A stretch of 64,000 nucleotides of DNA from Billgrantia aerodenitrificans (GTDB lineage: Bacteria > Pseudomonadota > Gammaproteobacteria > Pseudomonadales > Halomonadaceae), in NCBI RefSeq assembly GCF_021404405.1, contig NZ_JABFTV010000003.1:62001-126000 (forward strand), read 5' to 3'. Made by a program: the position numbers and the translations under genes. Positions 9,159 through 18,700 of the stretch are shown here, piece after piece (positions within the stretch are counted from its first letter, which is position 1; each line of letters opens with the position of its first letter). Under the pieces are notes generated by a model that saw only the letters and a list, made by a program, of their open reading frames with translations, had not been told where the DNA came from and searched no databases.

Positions 9159-9902
9159 TCAGTCGTCGGCCAGCATGGCGTCGCGCAGTTTCTGCTCGTC
9201 GAGCACCGTCAGGCGTTGGCGGTCGATGCCGATCACGCCGCCGTCGCGCAGCTTGGCCAACAGCCGCGACAGGGTCTCCGGTGTCATCGCCAGTTGGGCG
9301 GCGAGCCAGCGCTTGGGAATCGACAGGCGCACCACCCGCGGGCTCTTGCTGCGCCCCGCCGGCAGCTGACGCAGGATGTAGCTGACCAGCCGCGACATGG
9401 CATCGGCCTGGGTCAGCAGGGCCAGATCCTCGAGACGCTCGGTCAGCTCCAGCGCCAGCCGGCTCATGAACTCGGCGCGGCAGGCGGGCTGGCGGTCCAT
9501 GATCTCGCGACAGTGCTGAGCGGGAATGGCCAGCACGTGGGTGCGGCGCAGCGCCTCGGCGGAGTAGAGATAGACCCCCGCACTGGAGACCATGCTCAGC
9601 TCGCCCAGGGTGCCGCCGCGCTCGACGCAGCGAATGGTGGCCAGGCGGCCGTCGCCCGCGCTGCGCGCCAGGCGCACCGCACCGTTGATGACGATGTAGA
9701 GCCAGTGCGCCGGCGCGTCCTGACGAAACAGCCATTCGCGGGTCTTCAGCGACTGCAGCTCGGAGTCCTGCAACAGCGCCGTTACCTCTTCTTCGTCGAG
9801 CTCGCTCAACCAGGGCACGCCGTTGACCAGCTCGCGCAGCTGCTTGGGCTTGAACAGCAGGTCAGTCGACGAACTGTCCGGCGGGTAAATAGGGATATTC
9901 AC
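9159..9902 (-). CDS. Crp/FNR-family regulator, DNR-like
   Basis: The 247-residue protein has a cyclic-nucleotide-binding-like beta-roll (about 40-150), a long dimerisation helix and a C-terminal helix-turn-helix (about 190-215, RWLAAQLAMTPETLSRLLAK). The E--SR signature (PETLSR) in the recognition helix predicts FNR-type TTGA half-sites. It lacks the N-terminal cluster cysteines of FNR/ANR, so it fits the DNR/NNR group, which senses nitric oxide, often through heme. It starts inside moeA (41-bp overlap) and is co-transcribed with the cofactor genes. It is a good candidate to act on the TTGAC-N4-GTCAA boxes before norC, nirD and nirC. Confidence 0.82.
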   Translation of the reverse strand: MNIPIYPPDSSSTDLLFKPKQLRELVNGVPWLSELDEEEVTALLQDSELQSLKTREWLFRQDAPAHWLYIVINGAVRLARSAGDGRLATIRCVERGGTLGELSMVSSAGVYLYSAEALRRTHVLAIPAQHCREIMDRQPACRAEFMSRLALELTERLEDLALLTQADAMSRLVSYILRQLPAGRSKSPRVVRLSIPKRWLAAQLAMTPETLSRLLAKLRDGGVIGIDRQRLTVLDEQKLRDAMLADD

Positions 9903-11103
9903 GACCTTCCTCCACGTCGGTATCGGCGGCCATCATCAGATAGCCGTGCGCCTGGCTGGCGGCATGCAGCATGTGGGAGCCCTGCCCGCCGGCGAGCAAG
10001 GCTACCGGATGGTCGCCCTGCCAGTCGAGCGTCACACGCAGCAACTCGCGCCGCCCTGGACTGCCCCGCCGCGAGAAGCCGGCACGCACACGATAGTGTT
10101 GTAGTGGCCCGACGGTGCGGCCCTGGCAGCCCTGAACGAAAGGTCTCGCCAGCAGATGCCAGCCCACCAGGGATGCCACCGGATTGCCCGGCAGGCCCAG
10201 CAGCGGCACGCCCTCGGGCGAGCCGTCGTCCAGGTAGCCGAAGGCGAACGGCTTGCCCGGCTTCATCGCCACGCCATGGAACCAGAGCCCACCGAGCTCA
10301 TCGAGCACGGGCCTGACGTGGTCCTCTTCGCCCACCGACACGCCGCCGGTGCATACCACCAGATTAGCGCCGTCACGGGCGATGGCGAACGCCTCGCGCA
10401 AGGCATCGGGATCGTCGGCGATGATGCCGAGATCCAGCACCTCGCAGTCGGCCTGCTCGAGCAGCGCCTTCAGCATCACCCGGTTGCTGTTGTAGACCAG
10501 CCCGGGAGCGAATGCCGTGCCCGGCTCGATCAGTTCGTCGCCGGTGGATATCAGCGCCACCTTGAGGCGCGGCAGTACCGGCACCTCGGCGATGCCTTGG
10601 CTGGCCAGCAGCGCCAGTGCCGCAGCGTTCAGCGTCCAGCCTGCCGTCAGCAGCGTGTTGCCCTTACGGTACTCCTCCCCGCGGCGGCGAATGTTGGCCC
10701 CTGGCTTCGCTTCGCCGACCACGTGCATGCGCCCCGCTTCGTCCAGGCATACCCGCTCCTGGGGCACCACGCAGTCGGCTCCCTCGGGCACCGGCGCGCC
10801 GGTGAAGATACGCGCGCAGCCGCCTGCGGGCAGCGGCTCGATGGCCGCACCCGCCGGCACCCGCATGACCACCGGCAGGCCGGCGTCGCTGAGTTCCGCC
10901 AGGCGCAGGGCATAACCGTCCATCGCGCTGTTGTCGATGCCGGGCATGTCGAGCCGTGCCGTCAGGTCGCGGGCCAGCACGCGCCCGGCGGCACGCTCCA
11001 GCGCCACGGGCTCCTCTCCCCGCACCGGCTCGGCCGCGGCGATCATCCGCGCTCGCGCCACCTCCAGGTCGAGTAATCCTTTGGCAAGCGTGGCACAGCT
11101 CAT
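9862..11103 (-). CDS. moeA: Molybdopterin molybdotransferase
   Basis: The 413-residue protein inserts molybdate into adenylylated molybdopterin. Typical MoeA features are present: PGIDNSAMDGYALR near residue 55, IFTGAPVPEGADCVVPQE, and the nucleotide-like-binding region with ALISTGDELIEPG and CTGGVSVGEEDHVRPVLDEL, then LLGLPGNPVASLVGW. Length is normal. It overlaps moaB by 4 bp (ATGA) and the regulator gene by 41 bp, so the series is tightly coupled. Inclusion in a nar operon ties cofactor supply to NarG. Confidence 0.95.
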   Translation of the reverse strand: MSCATLAKGLLDLEVARARMIAAAEPVRGEEPVALERAAGRVLARDLTARLDMPGIDNSAMDGYALRLAELSDAGLPVVMRVPAGAAIEPLPAGGCARIFTGAPVPEGADCVVPQERVCLDEAGRMHVVGEAKPGANIRRRGEEYRKGNTLLTAGWTLNAAALALLASQGIAEVPVLPRLKVALISTGDELIEPGTAFAPGLVYNSNRVMLKALLEQADCEVLDLGIIADDPDALREAFAIARDGANLVVCTGGVSVGEEDHVRPVLDELGGLWFHGVAMKPGKPFAFGYLDDGSPEGVPLLGLPGNPVASLVGWHLLARPFVQGCQGRTVGPLQHYRVRAGFSRRGSPGRRELLRVTLDWQGDHPVALLAGGQGSHMLHAASQAHGYLMMAADTDVEEGREYPYLPAGQFVD

Positions 11104-11684
11104 GCGCGCACACCTTGACCGTGGTTAGGTACCGATTCGACGCTGCGTGACTCGCAGCAGTGCTGCTCGGGCAGCACCATGGCGACGAAGTTGCACGGTC
11201 GGGTGCGAGCATCGAGCTGGCTGGCCAGAATGCCGTCCCACGCCGTGGCGCAGGCCTTGGGCGAGCCGGGCATGGCGAAGATCAGGGTGCGGTTGGCCAC
11301 GCCGCCCACCGCCCGCGACTGCACGGTGGAGGGGCCGATGCTGTCGAACGAGAGCTGGCGGAACAGCTCACCGTAGCCGTCGATGGCGCGGTCGAACAGC
11401 GGCACGAGAGCCTCGGGCGTGGTGTCGCGCACGGTAAAGCCGGTACCGCCGTTGACCAAGATGACCTGCACGTCGTCGCGCACCACCCACTTGGAGACCA
11501 CCGCGCGAATCCGGTAGATGTCATCGGGCACGATGCGCCGGTCGACCAGGGCATGGCCGGCCTCGGAGAGGCGTTCGCTGAGCAGGTCGCCGCTGCCGTC
11601 GCGGTCGAAGCCGCGGGTATCGGACACGGTCAGCACGGCGATACCGAGCGGCACGAAGCGAGCGTTGGCGTGGACGTGGGACAT
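11100..11684 (-). CDS. moaB: Molybdopterin adenylyltransferase-type protein MoaB
   Basis: The 194-residue protein belongs to the MoaB/MogA fold. It has GIAVLTVSDTRGFDRDGSGD and LVNGGTGFTVRDTTPEALVP, the conserved substrate-binding stretches, and FAMPGSPKACATAWDGIL near the C-terminus. It is expected to adenylate molybdopterin before MoeA acts. It is about 20 residues longer at the C-terminus than usual. It lies 9 bp after the isomerase gene and overlaps moeA by 4 bp. Confidence 0.93.
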   Translation of the reverse strand: MSHVHANARFVPLGIAVLTVSDTRGFDRDGSGDLLSERLSEAGHALVDRRIVPDDIYRIRAVVSKWVVRDDVQVILVNGGTGFTVRDTTPEALVPLFDRAIDGYGELFRQLSFDSIGPSTVQSRAVGGVANRTLIFAMPGSPKACATAWDGILASQLDARTRPCNFVAMVLPEQHCCESRSVESVPNHGQGVRA

Positions 11685-11693
11685 GAACTTCTC

Positions 11694-12515
11694 CTATTGC
11701 ATCAGGCTGCCGGCGGCATCGTCATCCAACTCGACGCCTTCGACGCCGATCTCCTCTTCCAGCGCCAGCAGATAGTGGCGCAGGGCGCGGCGAGTGGCCT
11801 GTTCACGTAGGGTGTGGCGCACGCGCTCGGCGACCTGCTCGAAGGGCAGGCGCTGACCGCCTTCGCGCGCGTCGATGCTCACCAGGTGCCAGCCGTAGCG
11901 CGAGGCCAGCGGACGGTCGTGTAGCCCTTCGGGCAGGTGCTGCAGGGCGCGGTCGAGTTCGGCCACGGTCTGCCCTTGCGCCAGCCAACCCAGCTCGCCA
12001 CCCTCGCTCTTCGAGGGGCAGGCGGAGTGGCGCATGGCGAATTCGGTGAAGCGCTCGGGAATTGCCGCGAGCTCTTCGAGCAGCGTTTCGCCCAGACGAT
12101 ACTGCGCATCGCGCGCCTCGGCATCGTCGGGAGCGGCAGCCAGCAGAATGTGGCGAACGGCGATGCGAGTCGGTGCGCTGAAGCGCTCGGGCTCGGCGTC
12201 GAAGAAGCGGCGGCAGGCCTCTTCTTCGGGCTCCGGGACATCCAGTTCCTGTTCGAGCAGGGTGGCGATGGCGGCGTCGTGCTCGCTTTCGTCCCGGGAA
12301 TCCGCGCTCAGCAGACCGAGCTCGACGGCGCGCTGGCGCAGCAGTTCGCGAACCACCAGGGCGCGGGCGGCCGCAAGCTTCGCCTCGTCGGCGCTCGCTG
12401 CCGGGTGGTACTGCATCTCGCGGGCGATGCTCTCTTCGTCGATCGACTTGTCCCCGACCTTGACGGGCGGCGGGGCGTAGCGGCCCGGCAACTGTGCGAT
12501 CTCGATCATTTGCAT
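11694..12515 (-). CDS. PpiC-type peptidyl-prolyl cis-trans isomerase of the nar operon
   Basis: The 273-residue product has an N-terminal helical region and a parvulin (PpiC) domain at about 130-230, with IAVRHILLAA, FTEFAMRHSACPSKSEGGEL and SRYGWHLVSIDAREGG. No signal peptide is seen, so it should act in the cytoplasm. Similar genes occur in nar operons of other proteobacteria directly after narI; a role in folding or maturing nitrate reductase is likely but not proven. It follows narI across a 197-bp gap that contains a structured repeat, so its expression may be adjusted separately from narGHJI. Confidence 0.87.
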   Translation of the reverse strand: MQMIEIAQLPGRYAPPPVKVGDKSIDEESIAREMQYHPAASADEAKLAAARALVVRELLRQRAVELGLLSADSRDESEHDAAIATLLEQELDVPEPEEEACRRFFDAEPERFSAPTRIAVRHILLAAAPDDAEARDAQYRLGETLLEELAAIPERFTEFAMRHSACPSKSEGGELGWLAQGQTVAELDRALQHLPEGLHDRPLASRYGWHLVSIDAREGGQRLPFEQVAERVRHTLREQATRRALRHYLLALEEEIGVEGVELDDDAAGSLMQ

Positions 12516-12583
12516 GATGCTGATCCTCTAATACATGACATAAGCGGCTGTCGATGCCCGGGGCTGTTCCGTCGACAGGCCTG

Positions 12584-12648
12584 CGAGGAGGCGCTGTGAA
12601 CCCATCCCTGGGCGCTACTTTTGCCATCCATGGCAAAAGACCTCCTCG
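12584..12648 (+). repeat. Structured intergenic repeat, family 2 (copy between narI and the isomerase gene)
   Basis: An outer stem CGAGGAGG/CCTCCTCG encloses two hairpins, CCCA-TCCC-TGGG and TTTTGCCA-TCCA-TGGCAAAA, giving a three-way-junction shape. A second copy lies in reverse orientation at 49344-49406, where the last hairpin reads ATTTGCCA-TCCC-TGGCAAAT: a paired change that keeps the stem. Confidence 0.8.
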
Positions 12649-12712
12649 TCCACCTTTCCCCGGCCCTTGAGTGGTGCCATTGCTCGCAAAGCTAAGCGAG
12701 CGCTTGAACCTG

Positions 12713-13402
12713 TCAGGCCCCGCCGGTGCGACGACGCACGATCTGGTAGCGCCGTCCCAGGTAGCCCATCGGCGCGCTCCACACGTGAACCAGGCGGGTG
12801 AAGGGGAAGACCAGGATGATGGTCAGACCCACCAGGATGTGCAGCTTGTAGATCCAGCTCACCCCCTCCAGATAAGCGGCAGCACCGCCCTGGAAGAACA
12901 CGATGGACTGCGCCCAGCCGGAGAACTGCAGCATCTTGCTACCGTCCAGGTGGCCCAGAGTGGGCAGGATGGTGAGCAGGCCGAGCGCCACCTGAAGCAC
13001 CAGCAGCCCGATGATCACGGTGTCCATGGTGCTGGAAGAGGCGCGCACCCGCGGGTTGGTGAGGCGACGATGGAACAGCATGGCGCCGCCCACCAGACAC
13101 ATCACGCCGGCGATACCGCCCACCACCACGGCGATCACCTGCTTGGAGCCGGCACTGATGAAGGGGCTGTAGACCCAGTGCGGCGTGAGCAGGCCGGCCA
13201 GATGGCCGAAGAAGATCACGATGATGCCGATATGGAACAGGTTGCTGGCCAGGCGCATGTTCTTCGACGACAGCATCTGGCTGGAGCCGGTCTTCCAGGT
13301 AAACTGACCCTGGTCGTAGCGCAGCAGGCTGCCGATCAGGAAGACGCTGCCGGCGAGGTAGGGGTAGAGCCCGAACAGCAGGGTATCGATGTAGTTGCTC
13401 AT
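12713..13402 (-). CDS. narI: Respiratory nitrate reductase, gamma subunit (cytochrome b)
   Basis: The 229-residue membrane protein takes electrons from quinol for NarGH. Five hydrophobic helices are evident. The four heme-ligating histidines can be matched: H57 and H67 (LFHIGIIVIFFGHLAG) and H188 and H206 (YKLHILVG, RLVHVW), one residue offset from E. coli NarI. It follows narJ by 12 bp. Downstream are a structured repeat and a possible hairpin (GCTCGC...GCGAGC near 12680), which may separate it from the isomerase gene. Confidence 0.96.
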   Translation of the reverse strand: MSNYIDTLLFGLYPYLAGSVFLIGSLLRYDQGQFTWKTGSSQMLSSKNMRLASNLFHIGIIVIFFGHLAGLLTPHWVYSPFISAGSKQVIAVVVGGIAGVMCLVGGAMLFHRRLTNPRVRASSSTMDTVIIGLLVLQVALGLLTILPTLGHLDGSKMLQFSGWAQSIVFFQGGAAAYLEGVSWIYKLHILVGLTIILVFPFTRLVHVWSAPMGYLGRRYQIVRRRTGGA

Positions 13403-13414
13403 GACAGGTCTCCG

Positions 13415-14203
13415 TTAGTGTTTCTTGGCGGCATCGACGGGGTCGAGGATGCGAATCGCCTCGCCCTGCACCTGCCGCTTGCGCTCGGCCAGGCGGCGCC
13501 CTTCGGCGGACTGCAGCGCGCAATCCTCGTCGGACTTGGCGGAGAAACGCACCGCCTCCTCCTCCCACACCGCGTCCAGCGCTTCGGGGGTGTCGTCGCG
13601 CTTCTCGCTGACCACCGCCTGACGCTGCGCCTCGATGTCCTCTTCGGCGTCGATCAGCGCCAGCAGTGCGCGGGTTACCAGGGCCTGGTCGGCGCCGCGC
13701 TCCTCGAGGCGTGCGGTGAGCAGCGCCAGGATGTGGCGGATCTCGCCCAGCCAGCGGCCGATCTCCTCGTCGCTGCGGGTGGAGAGGTACTCCAGGAACA
13801 GCGGCAGGTAGTCGGGCAGTTCGCGGGCGTCGAGCTCGAAACCGGCGGCCTTGTACTCGTCGATCAGGTCGACCATGGCCTGGCCGCGATCGCGGGACTC
13901 GCCGTGCACGTGTTCGAACAGCAGCAGCGAGTGGGCGCGGCCCTTGTCGAACAGCGCCACGTACTCGGACTGCAGCTCGAGCAGGTCGCCGTCTGCGATG
14001 CGCTGGCACCAGCTCATCAGGTCGGCCTTGAGCGCCGCCGAGAGGCGGCGCTCGACGTAGAGCGCCTCGATCAGTTCATCCACCGCGCCCTGCAGCGCCT
14101 CGGTGGGGTAGTCCAGCAGGCGGGCCAGCACGCGCAGGCTGCGCATGCCGAACTCCGGCTGGATCATCGCCTCGTGGGGCATCTGGAGTGCTGCATCAGC
14201 CAT
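13415..14203 (-). CDS. narJ: Nitrate reductase molybdenum cofactor assembly chaperone
   Basis: The 262-residue soluble chaperone binds apo-NarG and aids molybdenum cofactor insertion before membrane attachment. It begins with the typical SLRVLARLLDYPTEALQ stretch, has the family motif EHVHGESRDRGQAMVDL, and has a charged C-terminal region (KRQVQGEAIRI) as in longer NarJ proteins. Its start overlaps the end of narH by 8 bp. It is cytoplasmic and not part of the final enzyme. Confidence 0.95.
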   Translation of the reverse strand: MADAALQMPHEAMIQPEFGMRSLRVLARLLDYPTEALQGAVDELIEALYVERRLSAALKADLMSWCQRIADGDLLELQSEYVALFDKGRAHSLLLFEHVHGESRDRGQAMVDLIDEYKAAGFELDARELPDYLPLFLEYLSTRSDEEIGRWLGEIRHILALLTARLEERGADQALVTRALLALIDAEEDIEAQRQAVVSEKRDDTPEALDAVWEEEAVRFSAKSDEDCALQSAEGRRLAERKRQVQGEAIRILDPVDAAKKH

Positions 14204-15758
14204 GGTGAGTCTCCTTGGCGCCAGTTTTCGGGTCGAACACGTCCACCGGCTTGACCAGCGCGCTGGTCTGCTTGCGGCCGTTGAACAGACTCGGCTTGCT
14301 CTCGCCGTGGCAGCCGTCGCCGAAGCTGAAGCCGCAGCCGCCGCGCTCGGGGAACGCTTCGGTGGCCATCTCGCGGTGGCTGGTGGGGATCACGAAGCGA
14401 TCCTCGTAGTTGGCGATGGCCAGGTAGCGGTACATCTCTTCCACCTGAGCCTCGCTGAGACCCACGGCGTCGAGCACCTCGGTGTCGTGCTTGCCTTCGA
14501 CGTGCTTGTTGCGCATGAAGACGCGCATCGCCATCAGCCGCTTGAGCGCCAGCACCACGGGCTCTTCCTCACCGGCGGTGAGCATGTTGGCCAGGTAGCG
14601 CACCGGGATGCGCAGCGACTCGATCTTGGGCAGCACGCCGTCGTACTCGACCTTGCCGGCCTCGGCGGCCGACTGGATCGGCGACAGCGGCGGCACGTAC
14701 CAGACCATCGGCAGGGTGCGGTACTCGGGGTGCAGCGGCAGCGCCAGCCCCCAGTCCATGGCCATCTTGTAGACCGGGCTCTCCTGAGCGGCCTTGATCA
14801 CGTTGTCGGTAATGCCGTCCTTCTTGGCCTGGGCGATCACCTCGGGGTCGTTGGGGTCGAGGAATATCTCGCACTGCCGGTGGTAGAGGTCGCGCACGTC
14901 CGGCGAGCTGGCCACTTCCTCGATGCGGTCGGCGTCATACAGCAGCACGCCGAGGTAGCGGATGCGACCCACGCAGGTCTCGGAGCAGATCGTCGGCATG
15001 CCCGACTCGATGCGCGGGTAGCAGAAGATGCACTTCTCGGATTTGCCGGTCTTCCAGTTGTAGTAGATCTTCTTGTACGGGCAGCCGGAGATGCACATCC
15101 GCCAGCCGCGGCACTTGTCCTGGTCGATCAGGACGATGCCGTCCTCCTCGCGCTTGTAGATCGCGCCGCTCGGGCACGAGGCCACGCACGCCGGGTTCAA
15201 GCAGTGCTCGCACAGGCGCGGCAGGTACATCATGAAGGTGTTCTCGAACTGGCCGTAGATGTCGGCCTGCACCTGCTCGAAGTTCTTGTCCTTGCGGCGC
15301 TTGGCGAACTCGGTGCCGAGGATCTCCTCCCAGTTGGGACCCCATTCGATCTTCTTCATGCGCTCGCCGGAGATCAGCGAGCGGGGACGCGCCACCGGCT
15401 GGTGATCGCCCTGCTTGGCGGTATGCAGATGCTGATAGTCGAAGTCGAACGGCTCGTAGTACTCGTCGATCTCGGGCAGGTCGGGGTTGGCGAAGATGTT
15501 CGCCAGCACCCGCCACTTGCCGCCGATACGCGGCTCGATATTGCCGTCCTTGCGGCGCATCCAGCCGCCCTTCCACTTGTCCTGGTTCTCCCACTCCTTG
15601 GGATAGCCGATACCGGGCTTGGTCTCGACGTTGTTGAACCAGGCGTACTCCAGACCTTCACGGCTGGTCCAGACGTTCTTGCAGGTGACCGAGCAGGTGT
15701 GACAGCCGATGCACTTGTCGAGGTTGAGGACCATGCCTACCTGGGAACGAATCTTCAT
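14196..15758 (-). CDS. narH: Respiratory nitrate reductase, beta subunit (iron-sulfur)
   Basis: The 520-residue electron-transfer subunit begins with the ferredoxin-type motif LDKCIGCHTCSVTCKNVWTS. Further cluster motifs are CEHCLNPACVASCPSGAIYK, CRGWRMCISGCPYKKIYYNW (where one Cys is replaced by Trp, as in the 3Fe-4S cluster of NarH) and CIFCYPRIESGMPTICSETC. Length agrees with the family. It overlaps narG by 4 bp at the start and narJ by 8 bp at the end. Confidence 0.97.
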   Translation of the reverse strand: MKIRSQVGMVLNLDKCIGCHTCSVTCKNVWTSREGLEYAWFNNVETKPGIGYPKEWENQDKWKGGWMRRKDGNIEPRIGGKWRVLANIFANPDLPEIDEYYEPFDFDYQHLHTAKQGDHQPVARPRSLISGERMKKIEWGPNWEEILGTEFAKRRKDKNFEQVQADIYGQFENTFMMYLPRLCEHCLNPACVASCPSGAIYKREEDGIVLIDQDKCRGWRMCISGCPYKKIYYNWKTGKSEKCIFCYPRIESGMPTICSETCVGRIRYLGVLLYDADRIEEVASSPDVRDLYHRQCEIFLDPNDPEVIAQAKKDGITDNVIKAAQESPVYKMAMDWGLALPLHPEYRTLPMVWYVPPLSPIQSAAEAGKVEYDGVLPKIESLRIPVRYLANMLTAGEEEPVVLALKRLMAMRVFMRNKHVEGKHDTEVLDAVGLSEAQVEEMYRYLAIANYEDRFVIPTSHREMATEAFPERGGCGFSFGDGCHGESKPSLFNGRKQTSALVKPVDVFDPKTGAKETHHG

Positions 15759-18700
15759 TTCACGGTCTCCTGCACGCTGTCGTTGCCTTCGCCATCCAGC
15801 CAGTCGATTCGGTTCATCTTGCGGATGAGGACGAATTCATCGCGGTTGGAACCAACGGTGCCGTAGTAGTTGAAGCTGTAAGAGAGCTGCGCGTAGCCGC
15901 CGATCATGTGGGTCGGCTTCGGGCACACCCGGGTCACGGAGTTGTGCATGCCGCCGCGGGTCTTGGTGACTTCGGAGCCCGGCACGTTCACCTGACGCTC
16001 CTGGGCGTGGTACATCATCACCATGCCGTCCTTGACCCGCTGACTGACGATGGCCCGAGCGGTGATGGCGCCGTTGGCGTTGAACAGCTCGATCCAGTCG
16101 TTGTCCTCGATGCCGATCTCCTGGGCGTCGTTCTCCGACATCCACACCACCGGACCGCCGCGGTTGAGCGTCAGCATCAGCAGGTTGTCGCTGTAGGTGG
16201 AGTGGATGCCCCACTTCTGGTGCGGGGTGATCCAGTTCAGCGCCTTGGTCGGGTTGCCGTTGTCCTCCGGCATCTGGAAGCCGGTGATGGTCTTGGTGTT
16301 GATCGGCGGACGGTAGGTCAGCAGGCTCTCACCGAAGGCGCGCATCCAGGGGTGATCCTGGTAGAACTGCTGGCGGCCGCTCACGGTGCGCCACGGAATC
16401 AGCTCGTGCACGTTGGTGTAGCCGGCGTTGTAGGAGACGTGCTCGTCTTCCAGGCCGGACCAGGTCGGGCTCGAGATGATCTTGCGCGGCTGAGCGACGA
16501 TGTCGCGGAAGCGGATCTTCTCCTCGTGCTTGGGCGTGGCCAGGTGGGTGTGGTCGCGTCCGGTGATCTTGGACAGCGCATCCCACGCCTTGACCGCCAC
16601 CGCACCGTTGGTTTCCGGCGCCAGGGTCAGGATCATCTCGGCGGCATCGATCGCGGTCTCGATCTTCGGCCGGCCCTTGGCGGGACCTTCACTCTTGCGG
16701 TAGTTCAGCTTGCCGAGCAGCTCGACCTCGGATTCGGTGTTCCAGGCGATGCCCTTGCCGCCGTTGCCGATGGTCTCGAGCAGCGGGCCAACGGAGGTGA
16801 AGCGCTCGTAGGTTTCCGGGTAGTTGCGCTTGACCTCGATCAGCGCCGGCATGGTCTTGCCGGGGATCGGCTCGCACTCGCCCTTCTTCCAGTCCTTCAC
16901 TTCGGGCTGGGCCAGCTCCGCCGGGGAGTCGTGCTGGTGCGGCAGGGTGACCAGATCGGTCTCCTCGCCCAGATGGCCCACGCACACCTCGGAGAACGCC
17001 TTGGCGATGCCCTTGTAGATGTCCCAGTCGCTGCGCGACTCCCACGCCGGGTCGGTGGCCGCGGTCAGCGGGTGGATGAACGGGTGCATGTCCGAGGTGT
17101 TGAGGTCGTTCTTCTCGTACCAGGTGGCCGTCGGCAGCACCACGTCGGAGTAGAGGCAGGTAGAGGACATGCGGAAGTCCAGCGTGACCACCAGGTCGAG
17201 CTTGCCTTCCGGCGCCTCGTCGTGCCACTTCACCTCTTCCGGCTTCTGGCCGCCCATCTCGCCCAGGTCCTTGCCCTGGATGCCGTTACGGGTGCCCAGC
17301 AGGTACTTGAGCATGTACTCGTGGCCCTTGCCCGAGCTGCCCAGCAGGTTGGAGCGCCACACGAACAGGTTGCGCGGGAAGTTCTGCGGGCTGTCCGGAT
17401 CCTCCGCGGCGAACGCCAGCTCGCCGCTCTTGAGCTGCTGGACGGCGTAGTCCTTGGTCGACATGCCCGCTTCGGCAGCCGGCTTGGCCAGGCGCAGCGG
17501 GTTGGTGCCGAGCTGCGGCGCGGAGGGCAGCCAGCCCATGCGCTCGGAGCGCACGTTGAAGTCGATCAGGCTGCCGGTGTACTTGCTGGGATCGGCCAGC
17601 GGCGACAGGATCTCCTTGACCTCGAGCTTCTCGTAGCGCCACTGGGAGGAGTGGTTGTAGAAGAACGAGGTGGAGTTCATGTGGCGCGGCGGACGCTGCC
17701 AGTCGAGGCCGAAGGCCAGCGGGGTCCAGCCGGTCTGCGGGCGCAGCTTCTCCTGACCCACGTAGTGGGCCCAGCCGCCGCCGCTCTGGCCGATACAGCC
17801 ACACATGACCAGCATGTTGATCAGACCGCGGTAGTTCATGTCCATGTGGTACCAGTGGTTCATCGCGGCACCCACGATGACCATGGAACGACCCTGGGTC
17901 TTGTCGGCGTTGTCGGCGAACTCACGGGCGATACGGGCGACCTGCTCGGCGGGCACGCCGGTGATCTTCTCCTGCCAGGCCGGGGTGTAGGGGCGGATCT
18001 GGTCGTAGGAGGTGGCGCCGTCGTCCTCGCCTTCCTTGCCGAAGCCGCGGTCGATGCCGTAGTTGGCGCACATCAGGTCGAACACGGTGACGGCCAGGAT
18101 CTCCGTGCCGTCGGCCTTCTTCAGGCGCTTGGCGGGCAGGCTGTGGAACAGCAGCTCGTTGCCGGCCACATGATCGAAGTGCTCGTGGGCGATGCCGCCG
18201 AAGTAGGGGAACGCCACCCTGGCCACGTCGTCATGGCTCTCGGCCAGGGTCAGCAGCGGCTTGATCTCGGCGCCGTCGGCGCTGCGCTCCTCGAGGTTCC
18301 ACTTGCCCTGGTTCTCTTCGCTCTCACCCCAGCGGAAACCGATGGAGCCGTTGGGCACGACGAGGCTATCGGACAGCTCGTCCCACGCCACGGTCTTCCA
18401 CTCGGGGTTGTTGTCCTGCCCCATGTTGCCGTCGAAGTCGCTGGTACGCAGCTGCTTGCCGGGCACGAAGCTGCCGTCCTCACGCGCTTCGAGCTCGACC
18501 AGGAAAGGCATGTCGGAGTACTTGCGCACGTACTCGGTGAAGTAGGCGCTGGGCTTGTCGAGGTGGAACTCCTTGAGGATGACGTGGCCCATGGCCATGC
18601 CGAGGGCGGCGTCGGTGCCCTGCTTGACCGACAGCCACTCGTCGGTGAGCTTGGAGACCTCGGCATAGTCCGGGGTGATAGAGACGGTCTTGGTGCCCTT

